From Lutraria lutraria (taxonomy: Eukaryota; Mollusca; Bivalvia; Venerida; Mactridae), in contig OZ026835.1 of assembly GCA_964023205.1 (NCBI GenBank), positions 40,087,083-40,151,082 of the forward strand: a DNA stretch of 64,000 nt, given 5' to 3'. This document shows, piece by piece, positions 36,198 to 46,380 of the stretch. The stretch's first letter is position 1. Each line of letters starts with the position of its first letter. A program made the position numbers and the translations under genes. A model generated the notes under the pieces. It was not told where the DNA came from. It ran no database searches and was given only the letters and a program-made list of their open reading frames with translations.

Positions 36198-37036
36198 TGT
36201 CTTTGGCGCAGCTGTAGTTTCACCATAGACTTCCCATGAATAAACTGAATAGACTGGCCAGTGTCACCTCTTATATGGATAACGATGGTGTCAAAGTCGG
36301 TTTTAGCCAGTGGTACATAGTGTAAATTCAAGAACTCGAAATGAATATGTGGATTTGTTCCTGTTTTTGTTCTCGGATCAAATGGAGCTACACGTAAGAT
36401 GGGGGCTTCTATGTTTCCCAAACAGGTATAAGCCGCGAGGTCAGAATAAACATACAAATGATTATGACCCATGTTAATATTCACGCCATGAGGAAACGGC
36501 TCCGGGTTGTCTTTTAAAAAGATGGTAGGAGGGTTATCAGGAGCTCCACCCAGTTTAATAAACATGTGAGGATGAAACTGAATGCCTAGACTATATGAAC
36601 TGTCCATTTTCACGCGTTTACTTTGTCTCGAGAAACCCAAGGTAAATCGAAGGTTTTTCTGTTTAAACATTTTACCCAGATTATATTTAATGGTAAAGTC
36701 AATCGTCTCGATCAAATGTTGTGGTGTGACATAAGTTCCTACAGGAATACAAAGTCGTACACCTTTCTCTTCTTTATTGGGGAGAGTACAATAGGAAATT
36801 AAGGTTTCAAAGGTTTTAGCCAGGACAGGATCGTGTGTAACAATGCAGAAATGTCGCTCTTCTTCAGTGACATTGATCACCTGACTAGGAACAATCATTT
36901 TCACTAAGGCAATTTCCCAGTCTTGTTTATTGAGATGGATGGGTTTTGCCAGTTTGGTACGAAAACAACATTGCGTATTGTCTGGGAATAAATCCATAGA
37001 GCTATCACTCATAAGTGTTATGTAAAACGAACTCAT
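36194..37036 (-). CDS. Polinton conserved structural-type protein (280 aa, SSMDLFPDN family)
   Basis: ATG 37034-37036, stop overlapping the next gene by 4 nt. N-terminus FYITLMSDSSMDLFPDNT followed by LAKPIHLNKQDWEIALVKM; C-terminus has DFDTIVIHIRGDTGQSIQF and GKSMVKLQL. I recognise this signature (SSMD...PDN, W-E-x-A-L, IR-DTG) from proteins next to polymerase B in invertebrate Polinton-like elements. The beta-rich character suggests a capsid-associated (minor, jelly-roll-like) protein, but I cannot assign the exact structural role. Full-length and open although the polymerase is dead. Overlaps its upstream neighbour by ATGA at 37033-37036. Confidence 0.75.
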   Translation of the reverse strand: MSSFYITLMSDSSMDLFPDNTQCCFRTKLAKPIHLNKQDWEIALVKMIVPSQVINVTEEERHFCIVTHDPVLAKTFETLISYCTLPNKEEKGVRLCIPVGTYVTPQHLIETIDFTIKYNLGKMFKQKNLRFTLGFSRQSKRVKMDSSYSLGIQFHPHMFIKLGGAPDNPPTIFLKDNPEPFPHGVNINMGHNHLYVYSDLAAYTCLGNIEAPILRVAPFDPRTKTGTNPHIHFEFLNLHYVPLAKTDFDTIVIHIRGDTGQSIQFIHGKSMVKLQLRQRQ

Positions 37037-37278
37037 GTTGATTCAGGTTTATTGAATTTCAAGGAGGGATTCGGTAGAATATAACCTAAAGAACTACTTA
37101 AAAGCAGAAGCCACAATTCCCGATCGGGTCGTTGAAAACACAAATTAAATAGCGATACGGTAATAATGATAAATACCACTACAATTTGTGACAAAAAAGT
37201 GACCTTATTTTTAGGTTTACACAGTTTGGCTTGCTCTGAGGCAGTCACTTCTACACTGGCCGTATCAGCTTGAGACAT
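37033..37278 (-). CDS. small single-pass membrane protein of the Polinton (81 aa)
   Basis: Start at the ATG 37276-37278 (MSQADTASVEVTASEQ); the frame is open further upstream but only from a TTG, inside the integrase remnant. Residues about 27-50 (VTFLSQIVVVFIIITVSLFN) form a membrane segment; a second weaker hydrophobic stretch (LWLLLLSSSLGYIL) follows. Overlaps the 280-aa gene by 4 nt. No family recognised; possibly a virion membrane or entry-linked protein, which is guesswork. Confidence 0.55.
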   Translation of the reverse strand: MSQADTASVEVTASEQAKLCKPKNKVTFLSQIVVVFIIITVSLFNLCFQRPDRELWLLLLSSSLGYILPNPSLKFNKPEST

Positions 37279-37329
37279 GATGTATTTATTAGTTGTAAAA
37301 TAAACTAATTTTAAACGAGATGGGATTCG

Positions 37330-37600
37330 GGAATCCAACTGTCAAATTTCGAAGGATAGCCTTTCCAATGCACTTTAATTTCTCGTCTTGTTTTTCCGTC
37401 TACCTTTCTCTGGCGAATATGCGAGCATTGATTAAATTTCATAGATAGCATCATCTTTTATAACCTGTACTTCAGAGAAATAAAACGAACCCAAAATGGG
37501 TTCTCCTTCTTAATCAGTCAATTTAACAGTAGCAGGAGAGGTCTTTTTGACTTGGATCACTTTAAACAGTTCAGTGGTCCAGTTGGGTAGACAACCTAGC
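37330..37600 (-). pseudogene. integrase C-terminal remnant of the Polinton
   Basis: Minus-strand frames show PNWTTELFKVIQV, then LGSFYFSEVQVIKDDAIYEI, then in a shifted frame VHWKGYPSKFDSWIPES. These are the tail of the retroviral-type Polinton integrase: the SH3-like part and the chromodomain-like W-x-GYP...SWIP motif. In-frame stops fall at about 37510-37512 and 37432-37434, and a +1 shift lies near 37400. The catalytic DDE core and zinc-binding N-terminus are missing: homology stops abruptly near 37600 and AT-rich sequence follows. It directly abuts the 81-aa membrane protein gene. Confidence 0.75.
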
Positions 37601-37604
37601 TTTA

Positions 37605-38515
37605 TCAAATGTACGTTTTGATTTATTGGTATTTATTTGATGGTATTATAATATATTGTCTTTTATTTTTTCAAAACATACATTAGTGGTGATAGTTCAC
37701 CTTTGCATGATTTCATTGAGCATTAAAATAGAAGCAACACAATAGTGAACTATCCCACAAAAGCCAAGTTTTTAAAAAATCAATAAATGATTTCATAACA
37801 AACTGTATGGGTTTTATTGCTTTAAATGTGTTTGAGATAATATTTTCTCATAATTTCCATTTTAATTCAATTTTAATCTTGGGCACATAAAAATACTTTA
37901 AATGCCATTTTCTCAAAATGATACTTTTGTGGGTTGGTCCACTTTAGTGTAGGACCATCCATATAAACACAACAGGAAGTCCTATGATAATAAGTTAGAA
38001 GATGTTGTGCATGTTCAGTGCAAAATGTGTTTTCCTCACGTACATACTTTATAGGAAGAAAAAATGTTTCCAAAACCACTAGATCGTATTTATTTCAATA
38101 TCATTGAAAAATACTATTTATAGAACAGATGTATTTTATCGCAGTCATATTATGCACACGTCATAAAGTGACGTCACCCACTCTATATATTTCCAGTTTA
38201 CAAAAGCAAAAATCACAGCGAAATGAGTGTTTTTTGAAAGCTTGTTTTTGCATATTTTTTTTATACGTTTTGATGGACTTGGTTTAAGAATGGAACATTG
38301 TTATTCCTAAGTTGTAAATATGAGTGAATAAGATAAATCATACACGCTTTCTATTCGTATTCATGTTGCACTCATCAATTGAAGTTTGTACATAGAATAA
38401 TAATTACAATGTATTCTCTAATGTTATTTGTTGCTATTGATTGATATAATTAGCTTTGTTTATGTAAGTTCCTGACAATGTTAGACTTTATCATTTTAAG
38501 TACAATATGTTAAAT
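37605..38515. other. AT-rich filler replacing the integrase core
   Basis: No recognisable coding sequence. GATAGTTCAC near 37695 and GTGAACTATC near 37745 form a small inverted repeat around AT-rich sequence. A lone TGACGTCA lies at 38169-38176 followed by CTCTATATATTT, resembling a promoter. Probably an inserted repeat or decayed DNA. Confidence 0.4.
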
Positions 38516-38519
38516 GTGA

Positions 38520-38955
38520 TATGATAAATAAACCATATATTATGTTGAAAATCTTTTATTTACAGTATATGTGTTTGAGTTCACATCATGGTCAGTATTT
38601 TTCGCTAATGACAAAAAAAAAAAAATTAAGCCGTAATTTGATTTTCTCTTCATCTTTATCACCAAGCATGTCATCAAATACAATTAACGTCAGGTATCCA
38701 CTGTAAGAACCGAATGCTAGGTTCTTGTTCTTAATTGTAACTGTGCATAGGCTACTTGCCATTCTTTGTAACACCATATGCAATACGCTCAGGTACTACT
38801 TGAAACAAATTTGTATTCCAACACCTTTTTATAAATTGTGTTTTACCAGAGCCACTTGGGCCTGAGATAAACATATTACATGGATGCTTAAAACTCCATG
38901 ACGTGAAAATCACAACTAACACTATTGGAATAAAAACATTTTATTTATTGAACAA
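38520..38955 (-). pseudogene. packaging-type P-loop ATPase remnant of the Polinton
   Basis: Minus strand reads FKHPCNMFISGPSGSGKTQF, with a Walker A loop GPSGSGKT at 38839-38862, then VVPERIAYGVTKNGK and a stop; in another frame LTLIVFDDMLGDKDEEK gives Walker B (DD at about 38671-38676), and after an A/T-run a third frame has KNTDHDVN. Order and spacing suit the FtsK/HerA-like packaging ATPase family of Polintons. At least two frameshifts and a stop; no start codon; C-terminus lost. A homopolymer run of 12-13 T on the minus strand marks one break. Confidence 0.7.
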
Positions 38956-39309
38956 GAATTTGACTTTTGTTATGTAATACATGTATGATGACATAAGTAT
39001 AACAAGATAACAAACATGTATGATGACAACATGCATGAAATAATTCTTTACAAGATGAATGTTTATGTATGATTTAGTTCTTTACAATTTATTTAATATA
39101 ATAGTTTTTCAGAAAATTCAAACACATTCTGAATGTCCAAATTGACTCAGAAATGTTAACACAGAGTTATTGTTCACCACATGTTTTAGCGTTAGCTTGT
39201 ATGACATAGCGATAAATTTTACTCTATCGGTAGTAAGGGTATCTAATCCATGTCTTTATGAATAATGAACACACTTTTGATTTCACTAAAAGTATCAAAC
39301 AGGTAAAGG
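38956..39309. other. no gene seen between ATPase remnant and polymerase
   Basis: AT-rich; ATGTATGATGACA occurs twice (near 38982 and 39017), a small direct repeat. Confidence 0.4.
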
Positions 39310-41580
39310 TCAGTCAAGTAGATAACCATAAGGCACAGTCATATGATTCTCGACCACAATACGTTTGGTATACACCGAACGAAATGTTTTGACTTGTTTC
39401 TCTCTGGTCACGGTTCTGTCCTTATGACGTTTAATCCGAGAAGCATATTCAACTACGGTCGAATAATTGTGTCTGTCTTTCACACAATCCACCATCGTAT
39501 TGAAATTCACTTGTTGAGTGGCATTGTAGTCTAACGTAATGCCTTTCACTTTGCATTTTTGATGGAGTTCACCGTTTTCAATGTATTCATAGCCATAGTT
39601 CTTTGGACCTAAAGCGATATATTTCACAATACGACCCTTTGGTACCTCATCTGTCCATTTTCCCAATCGACTGGAGATAATAGGAACAGTATAGCCATCA
39701 GGGTCATGAATGTAGTACATACAACTGTCTGTGTCAAAATACAGTACTCTCTTTCCTAGAGGTTCAAGCACTTTGTACAGTTCTAATCGAGCATAAGCCG
39801 TCACAAATGAAGCCACCACAGGATTAGATGATGAATGAGGGTCTGCTTTGTCCGATTCATCAGTGTAATTCATTAACATGAATTCATCATGATCAAAACA
39901 CTCTGCATATTTCACAGACTTTTTAGGATCGTTCAGTATTCCGTAGAACTGGTCCAATCGATGAACATACTCTGTCTTAGGCAAGAGGTTGGTTTGAGCA
40001 TTTTTGCCCCACAGACAATTCAACATGGTTTTGGCAAAAGCTCGTTTTCCTGTTTTTTTCACCACCTGTTCCAAACGAATTCCTTCTGCTTCAAAATAAC
40101 CCTCTTTAAATTTATCTTGAGCCTCTTCCGTATCCACCCCTGGAGGATATCCACTAGCCTCTTGTTTCAATTTTAAGTATTTGTCAATGTATTGCCGATA
40201 GACGTCCGTACTCCATTCATCCCAGTGCCATACATGATACACTTTTGATACTTGATAGCCTAAAGCCAATTCAACATGAGTCCATGTGCCATACAAGAAT
40301 CGTTCATACGGGGAATGTGTACAATAACCCATCTCCTTCTCAGCACAGGTACGGCATAGCGTAAACACCATTTTGCTATTGCAGTGTATGGGTAAGACCG
40401 GCATCCATAAATCTTGCGGTGGTAGAACACGGCATTTAATCAGTCCTTTGTATTTCTCAATATGCTCTTGATCAATTTGTTCTTGACTCATGATTACTGG
40501 ATGGCCTATCGGATAAGCCCTGTACTTGTTCACATACGGATAGAGAGAACAAATATCCACATATTTGATTTCTTGGTCGTTGTCTACTTCATGGTACAGT
40601 CGGACGGCATTCGTACGACCTCCGAACAAAGCTTCCATGGGTTGAATCGGGTCTTGACCATGATAGAATCGTCCCACTCTTGTCTTATAGGCAGGATCCT
40701 TTTGACAACGCTGATCAAATTCACATGACCACAACAGGATACCCCTGTTCTTTCAAAGTCTCCAGTCGTTTATACGTGTCATGATAGGCCTGGTACATGC
40801 TTCTCAAAGTATACGGATTGATGGTTTCCCGGGTAGGAAAACAGGTGGGGCACCCATGGTACCAACATCCCATGAATTCATACACTGTGTTGGTCTCTTG
40901 ACAATAGCCATCCACGTAATTAGGTCCAATTTTAACTTCGCCTTTGTTATTCAAGGCATGCCGAATATGAATCTCTTCTGTGACAGCTATCATTTGTAGC
41001 CAACGTATGCTTTTCATAGAATACCGGGTTTTATTGGGATACCCGGCATCAGAAATTACGGCTAAACTATGAGGTGGCATTGAATTTTTGCGCCAGGCTT
41101 TGTTACACACTTGGGCTAATGTGGTAGCTTCAGTAAATGAATCTATTTGATCACTGTCCAATAATTGTTGACGAAATTCTCCACACCCGCGTCTTAAAAT
41201 GTCCACATCCGATTGACAGTATTTCTCCATTTCCTTTTGAAAATCAAATAAGCCTCCTTTTCTTTTATTGTACCAGGCTAAAAACTCTTCACGTCGCTCT
41301 GGTTTCATACTATCCGGTTTGTAAAAGTGTAGCGGCAAATAGGGTCCCACATAATCTTGATACGCCAGGGTGTTTGCATAGAATGGAAACCATCCTTTGG
41401 CTAACTCGGTCAGTCCAAATATATTGGGAAAATCGGAGAGAGGCATACTCAGGAAACTGAGGGAGTCAATCATGCGTATTCCATGCACTCTCAATTGAAT
41501 AATTTTACTGCCATTCATAATCAACTGGGGTTTCGCCGTCCCCTGAGTGCCCATATATCTAAGAATAAACTGAGCGTCAT
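39310..41580 (-). pseudogene. Polinton DNA polymerase B, C-terminal part (palm/fingers and ExoIII)
   Basis: Downstream part of a family B, protein-primed polymerase that would replicate the element. The first frame (41580 down to 40721) resumes right after the nested transposon with AQFILRYMG and carries YCQSDVDIL (ExoIII, YxxxD). A frameshift in the overlap 40721-40734 moves to a second frame ending with stop at 39310. That frame has DICSLYPYVN (motif A), KTMLNCLWG (motif B) and YFDTDSCMYY (motif C, catalytic DTD). Catalytic residues are thus present but split over frames. The N-terminal half lies at 44086-45600. Reading into the transposon end (codons before 41580) makes a false N-terminal extension. 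Confidence 0.9.
41576..41580 (+). other. target-site duplication (left), GTCAT
   Basis: Matches GTCAT at 44086-44090. Removing the element and one copy leaves the polymerase reading frame continuous at this point, which confirms the insertion site. Confidence 0.9.
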
Positions 41581-44085
41581 CACACCGCATACCCCGAAGA
41601 GCCGAACACAGTTGATCAGGCGAACACAGTTGCCAATAAATTTTACAGTTTCGAACGGAAAATAAGTATCGGCTTAATTTATAGTTATCTTGAAGGATCC
41701 AAACAAAACCAATCATGTACATTTATTCGCTATTGAAAAAGGAACAAATACTCGAAATTGTAAGGAAAACTGTGCATTTTTTCAGCGAGAAATCACTAGA
41801 AATGTCTGCTATTTTTAAAGAAAACGCGTCATCTGATGCTGCTATTTTTAAAGAAAACGCGTCATCTGATGAATCCATATCCATAAATGCATTTTTACAC
41901 AAAAGTGAACCTTTTTAAAGATACCATCATTTACTCCAATCTATTTTCTCTCAAAATGCGAAATCCCAGCTTTCCATTCCCATTTTCCGCAGAGATATTG
42001 ATGCATAAAGTCGGTCTGCCCTCGTATTTTTGAGAACGTCAAGCACAGTTTATTGTAAAAGTTGCGAACCTCGAATACAGTTAGAACGTTTGATATGATA
42101 ACGCTTAACACAGTCGCCATACACTTCTTACCGCATCCTTTTTAAACCCTAAATTGTCGATTATCTGTATTATACGTACATACATTTTACAAAGAGGATA
42201 TACAAATGTACTACTGTCGACCTAAGTCCAAATGAAGCGCGACTTTCATTGTGTTTGTCTAATACGTAGTATGAATAGACACATTTTTCCTGATAGAAAA
42301 ACTACATGTACATTTGTATATGAAAACTGCCTTAGATACTATGTTTTAGTCATATATAACTTTATGCGTCTTGAAAGCTGAGTATATAGTCACTGAATTG
42401 TCCGTCCTTCTGTCCGGGCGAAGATATACGTGTATATAGATGCCGCTTTGTCCGTCCTTTTGTCCGTTATATCGAACAGATGAATATTAGATGGCTATAT
42501 GGATAATAGGTAAAAAAGTCCGTATGTTCGTCTGTCCGTCACAGTCTGTCTGTTCGTACACACCAGAGGTTGGTTATGGGGTTTGGGTTAGGGTTAATAC
42601 ATTTAGGTCTTGTGAGTTTCAGTTACGTTAAGTATTCAAAAAAATAGATTAGAAATCACAGTGAATGAGACCAGCGAAAGAAAGTGCAGTGCCTAAGGTG
42701 CATAATTGTACAATGCATGGTCAGGCTGTAAATCATACACTGCAAATGTTGTTTTTATGAATGAACATATTCATTTTTGTTGTGTTCGGTGACATGTAAA
42801 GCATCGCATTATTTTTTATGTATGGAATGTGCATTCAATTATTTATTTGTGTTGTGGTGATGGAAACTGGAGAAGCTTGTAGCTTTAAAAACATAAGAGA
42901 AAGCGGAATGTCGTAAGTGTTGTTTTGTTCAAATATTAAATTTTATCTAATCCATCAGTTTTTATTAACAAAATTAATGACAATCTAAATAAAAATATTC
43001 AAACAAAATTCAATATTGAAGCTAGGTCAATGTCATTTAAGCCAACTTACTTGAAAATCCTTCGAAAGGCTAAATAAAGAGTTACAGAGCGGAAATGGTC
43101 TGTGACAGACCGACAGATAGACGGACGGACATAACAACAGACAACCAGGGGAAAAGCAATATAATTCCCTCAGATCTTTTTTGAGGAAACATAATTTCAA
43201 TGATTTTTCCGGAAAGTGCCAGAATAATGGTCTTTTCCTAGCGGTGTACTCGTACATATTAGTATTTAGTGCAATGAAATAAAAAGTAAATAGGGCCTAG
43301 AATTTTGTGAGTAATTTCATCACTCCTGTAAGACTGTTATTCGACCGTATATAAATATGTTCAGTGCGTATATAATCCGGTTACCAAATATATATTCACA
43401 TACTTTAGTATAGACTTACCAATTCTTGGCATTCAGTCTTAAATTGATGCATATATTTAAAAAGAATCCTTTTCTAAATGCTATATGTAACGTAATTGTA
43501 TTTCTTTTAGGTCTAAATCAATATAAGTAAATATACATACAACATTAAACGATTAGAAAAGGATGTTGTAAGAAGTGTATGGTGACTGTGATAAGCGTTA
43601 TCATATCTAACGTTCTAACTGTATTCGAGGTTCGCAACTTTTACAATAAACTGTGCTTGACGTTCTCAAAAATACGAGGGCAGACCGACTTTATGCATCA
43701 ATATCTCTGCGGAAAATGGGAATGGAAAGCTGGGATTTCGCATTTTGAGAGAAAATAGATTGGAGTAAATGATGGTATCTTTAAAAAGGTTCACTTTTGT
43801 GTAAAAATGCATTTATGGATATGGATTCATCAGATGACGCGCTTTCTTTAAAAAATAGCAGACATTTCTAGCGATTTCTCGCTGAAAAATGCACGGTTTT
43901 CCTAACAATTTCGAGTATTTATTCTTTTTTCAATAGCGCATAAATGTACATGATTGGTTTTGTTTGGATCCTTACGGATAACTATAAATTAAGCCGATAC
44001 TTATTTTCCGTTCGAAACTGTAAAATTTATTGGCAACTGTGTTCGCCTGATCAACTGTGTTCGGCTCTTCGGGGTATACGGTGTG
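41581..44085. mobile_element. 2505-bp nonautonomous TIR transposon inserted in the polymerase gene
   Basis: Ends CACACCGCATACCCCGAAG / inverse CTTCGGGGTATACGGTGTG; the inverted arms extend about 567 bp (41581-42147) and 530 bp (43556-44085) with over 90% identity by eye. The left arm has a 33-bp tandem duplication (CTGCTATTTTTAAAG...TCTGATG, 41804-41870) that explains most of the length difference. 5-bp duplication GTCAT. The 1.4-kb centre has no recognised protein and holds GTCCGTC-rich stretches near 42400-42560 and 43100-43140. A 5-bp duplication with CACA-type ends would fit Transib-like elements, among others, but the class is open. It carries stretches that fuse in frame to the polymerase on both sides. 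Confidence 0.9.
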
Positions 44086-45600
44086 GTCATAGCCTTGAGC
44101 ATTGTGGGCTATCACTGTCGATCCTCGATGGGTAGGGAGGAATAGCCAAGTACAGAATTGTTGTAACGTATTTTCACCACGGAATGTCATTTGTCTGGCT
44201 TCATTCACCTCTTCACAATACTCACATGGAGCTTTCACTGACTTACACATACAGTCACCACAAGCACGTTGAGCCACACAAAAATTAGGTATATGTTCTC
44301 CAGAATCAAAACGACATTCAAAATCAAAACAGATGAATGGTACTGGTGGTTGTGTCCCTTTTCTATCGTGTGGTTCATACAATGGAATGTAACAGTCATG
44401 ATCTGGTCCTACTATGGCTTTACAACACCTGCATTTCTTTGTCCCTGGGCAAACGTGATTCCGTTTCGTTCCTACCACCTTTTGCCCACATTTCTTACAA
44501 TTCCATTCGGATTCACAAATGGTCTTACGTTGTTTTCCCGTTTTTGTTTTATGATTGTAAAAACATGCCTGACTCTGAAATAGGCGACGGCAATCCGGGC
44601 ATCTTATAGAATGCCCTGCTGGGCACAGGGTGTGAGCGTAACACTGACAAATATGGCTACACTGGTGTCCTTCACGGTGATCATAACCGACATCACACCA
44701 TTCACAATAATAACTCCGCCCGAGAAATCCGGTGATGGATACAATACAGTCATAATGATTATCATGATGAAAGATATGAATCACACGGCTTTTTTCAGTC
44801 ATAGCAGGTGGTTTGAATAACAATTCACTTCCATAATGTTGTGGATGAATTTTAATTATATAGCTGGGATAGATATAGTCCTCTAGTTTTTGGTATTCTT
44901 CTATACCACACGGCTGATCCAATGAAATATCCACTTGCTTTAATAATGCTTCAGCTTCGTATTTTTGAAGATTTTTCTTGGACAGACGTATAAGATGCCA
45001 TCGTTTTTTCCATTGCGGGGTTTTATTTTCATCCACTTTACACTGTTCCACTACAATCGATCTAGCTAAACACATAGAGTGCATACTATTGTCAATACAC
45101 ACAACACTTGTCTTTGACTTCCGCATACTGAATAAGTTTGGTGCTTTGAACGTTTTCTTTCCGGATCCCTGTGGCATAGCAATATGCGTAATTTCCATCT
45201 GTGCCGCCCCATCATGAATTTTGAATTGACGGTTACTCTGTGCCACTCGTTCAATTTCATCCAACACCGTATCTCCACTAATAAGAGATGCCCTATTAAA
45301 CGGAACATGTATTCCAAAGTCCAAATCAGGATGTAGAATAGATACTCGAACTCGATCATTCGATCTCACTTCACATCTCTTGTAGAGCTGGTCCATCATA
45401 TCATTAAACAGCCGATTTGTAAATTCAAACGACTGATCATACGGCTGAAATGTCACATCATACACTCTAGATTGTGTCTTAAATTTCCTTGACTTTCTTT
45501 CCATGCGTGACTGTATTTCATAATAGTCGCGCACAGGCTCAACCTTGCTTCGTTTTGTTGGAGGTTCATCCTCACTACTAGTACTGTCGGTATCTGACAT
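44086..45600 (-). pseudogene. Polinton DNA polymerase B, N-terminal part (zinc-rich and ExoI/ExoII)
   Basis: ATG at 45598-45600 (MSDTDSTSSEDEPPTKRSK, nuclear-signal-like). Residues about 25-160 form the conserved N-terminal domain of invertebrate Polinton polymerases; about 295-405 is a cysteine/histidine-rich region with many CxxC pairs (CEWCDVGYD, CPDCRRLF, CKKCGQK, CRCCKAI), probably zinc-binding. ExoI is FDFEC near residue 427, and ExoII is AHNAQGYD, ending exactly at the transposon boundary (44086-44090). Beyond this the frame runs into the transposon arm and stops at 43972. The 505 codons upstream of the insertion contain no stop, so the insertion is probably one of the first breaks. 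Confidence 0.9.
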
Positions 45601-45608
45601 GATTATGA

Positions 45609-45674
45609 TTTATACAACTATAAAAACCGACAGAGAACCGCGCGGTTCTCTGTCGGTTTTTATAGTTGTATAAA
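45609..45674. repeat. 66-bp perfect palindrome beside the polymerase start codon
   Basis: Two 33-bp arms with no spacer, centred between 45641 and 45642 (GAACCGC|GCGGTTC). Each arm has CTATAAAAACC, a TATA-like box, so one faces each direction. It begins 9 bp upstream of the polymerase ATG. It could be a divergent promoter, a replication origin or cruciform, or a footprint of element junction formation. Confidence 0.9.
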
Positions 45675-45757
45675 GTTCAAGGTCATAACGTTCCTCAGAC
45701 ACTATAAAAAGACGTGCGCTCCGTCAGTTTTTTTTTCAATGTATGATAATCTAATAT

Positions 45758-46380
45758 AATACTATATTTACATACCTATCTGATGACGTCAAATCATGAC
45801 GTCATTTATAAACTTAATGTGCTAGTGCGTAGATATAATGGGGTAAGTGTACGTTTTATAGAGTTATTTTTTCTATAAACATTTTTTCTATAAAGTGCTG
45901 TGATTATAACATTTTTTTTACAAACATTTTCTACAAATGTATACAGTATGCTGTGATTTCACATTATGATTACAATTTACGCCTTTTTAGACTGTGATTG
46001 TATGATGTGTAACATTTTTCTACAAAGTATAACAGTGATACAATATAACAGTGATACAATATAACCATGAATTTAACACAACCTTGAAGTGTCACACTGC
46101 TACAAAAAAAAAACTTGAAGTGCCACACTCTACGTGGCCTTGAAGTGTCACACTGGTACAAAAAAATCTTGAAGTGCCACAATTGGCCTTGAAGTGTCAA
46201 ACTGGTACAAAGACAAAATCCTTGGCTTGTAAAAAAATAACCTTGACGTGTCAAAAATAACCTTGAACGTCGCGCTCTACGTGGCCTTGAACATGTAGAA
46301 CACAGGCGCGTGCAGACAAAAAGTATAAATACCCCCTGCGCAGACACCATTTTTCATTAGCTAGCATAGAGTCCTTCAAC
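45758..46380 (+). promoter_or_regulatory. promoter module copy 3 (right arm) with TATA box
   Basis: Upstream of the intact repeat-protein gene. TGACGTCA at 45784-45791 and 45797-45804 (5-bp spacer), CCTTGAAGTGTCACACTG repeated, and TATAAATA at 46324-46331, 50 bp before the ATG at 46381, followed by CCCCCTGCGCAGAC. The same arrangement occurs in copies 1 and 2. Confidence 0.7.

Noticed and set aside
37873..38079. 68-codon minus-strand frame between the integrase and ATPase remnants
   Set aside because: No similarity to Polinton proteins and no neighbouring support; too short to claim.
40721..41722. Polymerase frame with an ATG at 41722
   Set aside because: The first 47 codons come from the transposon arm, not from the polymerase; the true sequence resumes at 41580.
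43944..44135. Plus-strand frame starting MYMIGFVWIL
   Set aside because: It is the mirror-arm copy of the same transposon end, not a second polymerase.
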